From positions 114,139-178,138 of the forward strand of contig NZ_BJYS01000013.1 in assembly GCF_007991635.1 (NCBI RefSeq): a stretch of 64,000 nucleotides of DNA, in the 5' to 3' direction. The position numbers were made by a program, and so were the translations under genes. Below are positions 61,946 through 64,000 of the stretch, one piece after another; the first letter of the stretch is position 1; each line of letters opens with the position of its first letter. Below the pieces are notes generated by a model, which worked only from the letters and a program-made list of their open reading frames with translations, was not told where the DNA came from and ran no database searches. The DNA comes from Adhaeribacter aerolatus (lineage in GTDB: Bacteria; Bacteroidota; Bacteroidia; Cytophagales; Hymenobacteraceae).

Positions 61946-62674
61946 TTATTTCTTTATCTCCAGTAGCTCTACATCAAATACCAAGGTAGCGCCACCCGGA
62001 ATATCGCGCCCGGCGCCCATATCGCCGTAGCCTTGTTCCGAAGGTATGTACAAGCGCCATTTACTGCCGGCAGGCATCAATTGCAGGGCCTCGGTCCAGC
62101 CGGAAATTACGCCGGCTACCGGAATAGTAAGCGGTTGGCCGCGCTTGAAAGATGAGTCGAATTCTTTTCCGTTAAGTAATTTGCCCGCGTAATGTACCAC
62201 TACCGTATCGGAACTGGTCGGTTTTGCGCCTTGGCCGGCGGTTAAAACCTCATATTGCAAACCGCTGGCCGTTTCGGTTATGCCAGCTTTCTTTTTGTTT
62301 TGCAACAAGAACTGGCGGCCTTTTTCTTTCTCAGCGGCAGCTTTCTTCGTAACACTGGTGCGGGCAAAACGCTCCATTACACCATTAGCGGCTTGCATAT
62401 CAAAAGAGGTAGATTTTTCTCCTAGGGTTTGCTCTATGGCTTTGTTTAATAAAGCGTAATTCAGGTTTTCTACGCCCTGAGCTTTTAAAAACTGCCCAGC
62501 CGAGAGGCCCATGGCATAACTAAGGCTGTCGTTTAGGTTTTTGAAAGAAGTGGCGGCCGGGTTTGCTGTTTTAGCAGGTGTAGCTGGTTTCTTGGCCGGA
62601 ACGGGTTTTTTGGTTTGGGCTTGCGCCGCCAGGCTGCCAACCACCAGCCATAACAAGAATAACTTTTTAAACAT
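61946..62674 (-). CDS. FKBP-type peptidyl-prolyl isomerase, periplasmic
   Basis: A 242-residue Mip/FkpA-like protein. Signal peptide MFKKLFLLWLVVGSLAAQAQ, then a Lys/Pro/Ala-rich linker. The helical dimerisation part contains SLSYAMGLSAGQFLKAQG and LNKAIEQTLGEKS. The FKBP catalytic domain begins at about 134 (ETASGLQYEVLTAGQGAKPTSSDTVVVHYAGKLLNGKEFDSSFKRGQPLTIPVAGVISGWTEALQLMPAGSKWRLYIPSEQGYGD). It catalyses cis-trans proline isomerisation and chaperones exported proteins. Full length for the type. A TAAATTTG promoter box lies at 62726-62733 on minus. Confidence 0.95.
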   Translation of the reverse strand: MFKKLFLLWLVVGSLAAQAQTKKPVPAKKPATPAKTANPAATSFKNLNDSLSYAMGLSAGQFLKAQGVENLNYALLNKAIEQTLGEKSTSFDMQAANGVMERFARTSVTKKAAAEKEKGRQFLLQNKKKAGITETASGLQYEVLTAGQGAKPTSSDTVVVHYAGKLLNGKEFDSSFKRGQPLTIPVAGVISGWTEALQLMPAGSKWRLYIPSEQGYGDMGAGRDIPGGATLVFDVELLEIKK

Positions 62675-62725
62675 ATTTAATTTATCTGATTTACTTTGCT
62701 TTTGGGTGTTTTAACCCGGCGCTTA

Positions 62726-62733
62726 CAAATTTA
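62726..62733 (-). promoter_or_regulatory. Bacteroidota -7 promoter box TAAATTTG
   Basis: Minus-strand TAnnTTTG match about 52 bases before the FKBP start codon. The -33 TTTG is not clear. Confidence 0.4.
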
Positions 62734-62771
62734 GTTCGGATATGGGTGGTTGTTGCGAGGGTACAAGCATT

Positions 62772-63170
62772 TTATTTTAATTGGAGCCAGGTAAGGGCTT
62801 GCTCCATATCGGTAAATGTTTTCATTTGGAAAGCTGTAACAACTTGCTCCTGCATGGTTTTGGCTAAGTTTTCCCGGTCGGTATTGCCGGTGCGTAGGCG
62901 CGCTAACTTTTGGAGCCGGGTAGACTCTAATTCCCGTATGTATTCGGCCATAATAGTAGCGTAGCGTTCAGTTTCTATTTGTATGACTCTTTTCCGCGAA
63001 TCCATGAGCAGGTTTTTTACATCGTAGTGCCGGATGTATTTGGCAATGGTGCTTAACGCTTCTTGTACTTCCAGGGTATAAAATTCGTAGCTGGCCGATA
63101 AATCAGCAATTAAAATATCGGTGGCGGGCGAGTAATCGAGCCGTATTAAAGGGCTGTTGAACAAAATCAT
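62772..63170 (-). CDS. Small protein with SpoIIAA/STAS-like fold, unknown
   Basis: A 132-residue protein from ATG 63170; a start at 63191 would add LALVSI and is less likely. The stretch LDYSPATDILIADLSASYEFYTLEVQEALSTIAKYIRHYDVKNLLMDSRKRVIQIETERYATIMAEYI shows a beta strand, helix and 'DSR' pattern like SpoIIAA/STAS-related proteins (SEC14/STAS-type in Bacteroidota). The role is unknown; it may bind a small ligand. Single gene, minus strand. Weak family assignment. Confidence 0.6.
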   Translation of the reverse strand: MILFNSPLIRLDYSPATDILIADLSASYEFYTLEVQEALSTIAKYIRHYDVKNLLMDSRKRVIQIETERYATIMAEYIRELESTRLQKLARLRTGNTDRENLAKTMQEQVVTAFQMKTFTDMEQALTWLQLK

Positions 63171-63326
63171 GATAGAGACTAAGGCTAACAAAAATAGGTG
63201 TTTTATTTATTCACAACAAGCTAAATATAGTTGAAAATTGTAATTTTTGGGTATGAATGGAAGTGGAATTTAGCTCTACTGGTAATGAGCGCCTTTTTGC
63301 TTCGTAGCAAATATAAATTTAAATAA

Positions 63327-63361
63327 AATTGCCCGGACTTTTGTGCTAAGCCCGGGCAATT
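63327..63361 (-). terminator. Terminator after the DUF6265 gene
   Basis: Stem AATTGCCCGG (63327-63336) / CCGGGCAATT (63352-63361), 15-base loop, followed on minus by TTTTATTTAAATTT. It lies 30 bases past the stop codon at 63392. Confidence 0.88.
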
Positions 63362-63391
63362 AAGAATATTTCTGGTTAGATTGGGTTGTAA

Positions 63392-63895
63392 TTATTTTAC
63401 CCGGTTAAATACAAATAAGTCTTTATACACCCATTTGTTATCTTGCTGGTTGCCGCGGGCAATTACAAACTGGTTATCAGAGCGTTTTTCGTAGAGAATG
63501 CGTAGCGCTTCACCTTCTTTCTGGAAAACAGCCCGGTTCTTGCTGGCTTCAATAAAATTATAACGGTCTTGCTTCTCTTTTTCCTCCTGCCCAATCAAAC
63601 CGGGACTAAAGTGTTTTACCAAAGAAACCAGCCCCTGTGGCCCTTGTTCGTAAGCTAATATTTCGTACATGCTGGCTTTGTTGCCTTTCATCATGCGCAT
63701 CATGCCTACCATGTTGTCGCCGTTGGCAGCCATCCAGTAGCCCTCTACATCCCGGCCATCGTTGGTAGCTTTCCAGTGGCCTTGTATAAAACTTACATCG
63801 GCCAGCGTACCGCCTTTCGGTGTTGTTTGGGCATTGGCCGGTGATAGCAGATTCAGGATTAGCAGCAACAAGGGCATGAGCATCATATTTTTCAT
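63392..63895 (-). CDS. DUF6265 family secreted protein
   Basis: A 167-residue protein with a signal peptide (MKNMMLMPLLLLILNLLSPANAQ). The mature part starts TLADVSFIQGHWKATNDGRDVEGYWMAANGDNMVGMMRMMKGNKASMYEILAYEQGPQGLVSLVKHFSPGL, with HW near the start and the Met-rich GDNMVGMMRMMKG stretch, which match the DUF6265 pattern as I recall it (a calycin-like beta-barrel). It is probably periplasmic. No catalytic site known. Its terminator and spacing show a single-gene unit; the remaining bases to the window edge (63896-64000) hold its upstream region. Confidence 0.82.
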   Translation of the reverse strand: MKNMMLMPLLLLILNLLSPANAQTTPKGGTLADVSFIQGHWKATNDGRDVEGYWMAANGDNMVGMMRMMKGNKASMYEILAYEQGPQGLVSLVKHFSPGLIGQEEKEKQDRYNFIEASKNRAVFQKEGEALRILYEKRSDNQFVIARGNQQDNKWVYKDLFVFNRVK

Positions 63896-64000
63896 AGAAG
63901 CAAATTTTTTAGTTATAGTCCGGTTTTCAAGGTATAAAATATTTCTTTACCTAGTATCGGGTAAACGTAAAAAATACCCTATGAATAAAGCTCCTAGGAG

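Noticed and set aside
1..64000. CRISPR arrays, tRNA or rRNA genes, insertion sequences, prophage
   Set aside because: No spaced direct repeats, no tRNA cloverleaf motifs, no transposase or phage structural gene were seen on either strand.

Overview
The window looks like chromosomal DNA of a Bacteroidota bacterium, most likely order Cytophagales and near Hymenobacteraceae (Adhaeribacter/Pontibacter-like). This is inferred from gene families typical of that group: a PorP/SprF type IX secretion protein, a GldJ-like lipoprotein, DUF4175, DUF4385 and DUF4382 proteins, many lipoproteins with Bacteroidota lipoboxes, TAnnTTTG promoter boxes and few Shine-Dalgarno sites. Genes are densely packed and mostly housekeeping. 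I saw no rRNA, tRNA, CRISPR array, prophage or intact insertion sequence.

Layout. 0-7.4 kb: HAD phosphatase (partial), YebC, a sodium:solute symporter, an SMP-30-like lipoprotein, a YciF-type ferritin-like protein, a 3D-fold secreted protein and a rhomboid protease. 7.4-20 kb: prenyl diphosphate synthase, RNase R, a double-ATPase peptide ABC protein, LspA, IleRS and GlyRS. 20-22.7 kb: a PiT phosphate transporter and two small conserved proteins. 22.7-23.2 kb: an AT-rich, repeat-rich gap that is a candidate replication origin. 23.2-33.7 kb: a long minus-strand block (Ig-like lipoprotein, methyltransferase, MnmG, YbeY, anti-sigma-type ATPase, DUF4175, ExoIII, AhpD-like protein). 33.7-48 kb: ComF-like protein, a glycosidase/SDR pair, GldJ-like and PorP/SprF proteins, a giant AsmA-like protein, GreA/B-like factor, MBL hydrolase and an RluF-like protein. 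48-64 kb: oxidoreductases, a Crp/Fnr regulator beside a DUF4345-DinB pair, a multi-PAS kinase with a stand-alone receiver, glutamate dehydrogenase, RluE, an MtfA-like peptidase, an FKBP isomerase and small secreted proteins.

Themes. Translation and RNA maturation genes (ileS, glyS, mnmG, ybeY, rnr, rluE, an RluF-like gene, yebC) dominate. Envelope functions (LspA, PorP/SprF, GldJ-like, AsmA-like, lipoproteins) come second. The most interesting signals are: (i) a candidate oriC 2.6 kb from mnmG, with DnaA-like boxes, a repeated TGTTTACAA motif and three parS-like sites in the surrounding 27 kb; (ii) an isoleucyl-tRNA synthetase whose HIGH motif reads GIHH, the swapped form linked to high mupirocin resistance; (iii) an RluF-family protein whose catalytic aspartate is replaced by glutamate; (iv) a small lipoprotein with a duplicated His/Cys motif; (v) a perfect palindrome between a Crp/Fnr gene and the operon beside it. 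I found no clear novel multi-gene defence or mobile system.
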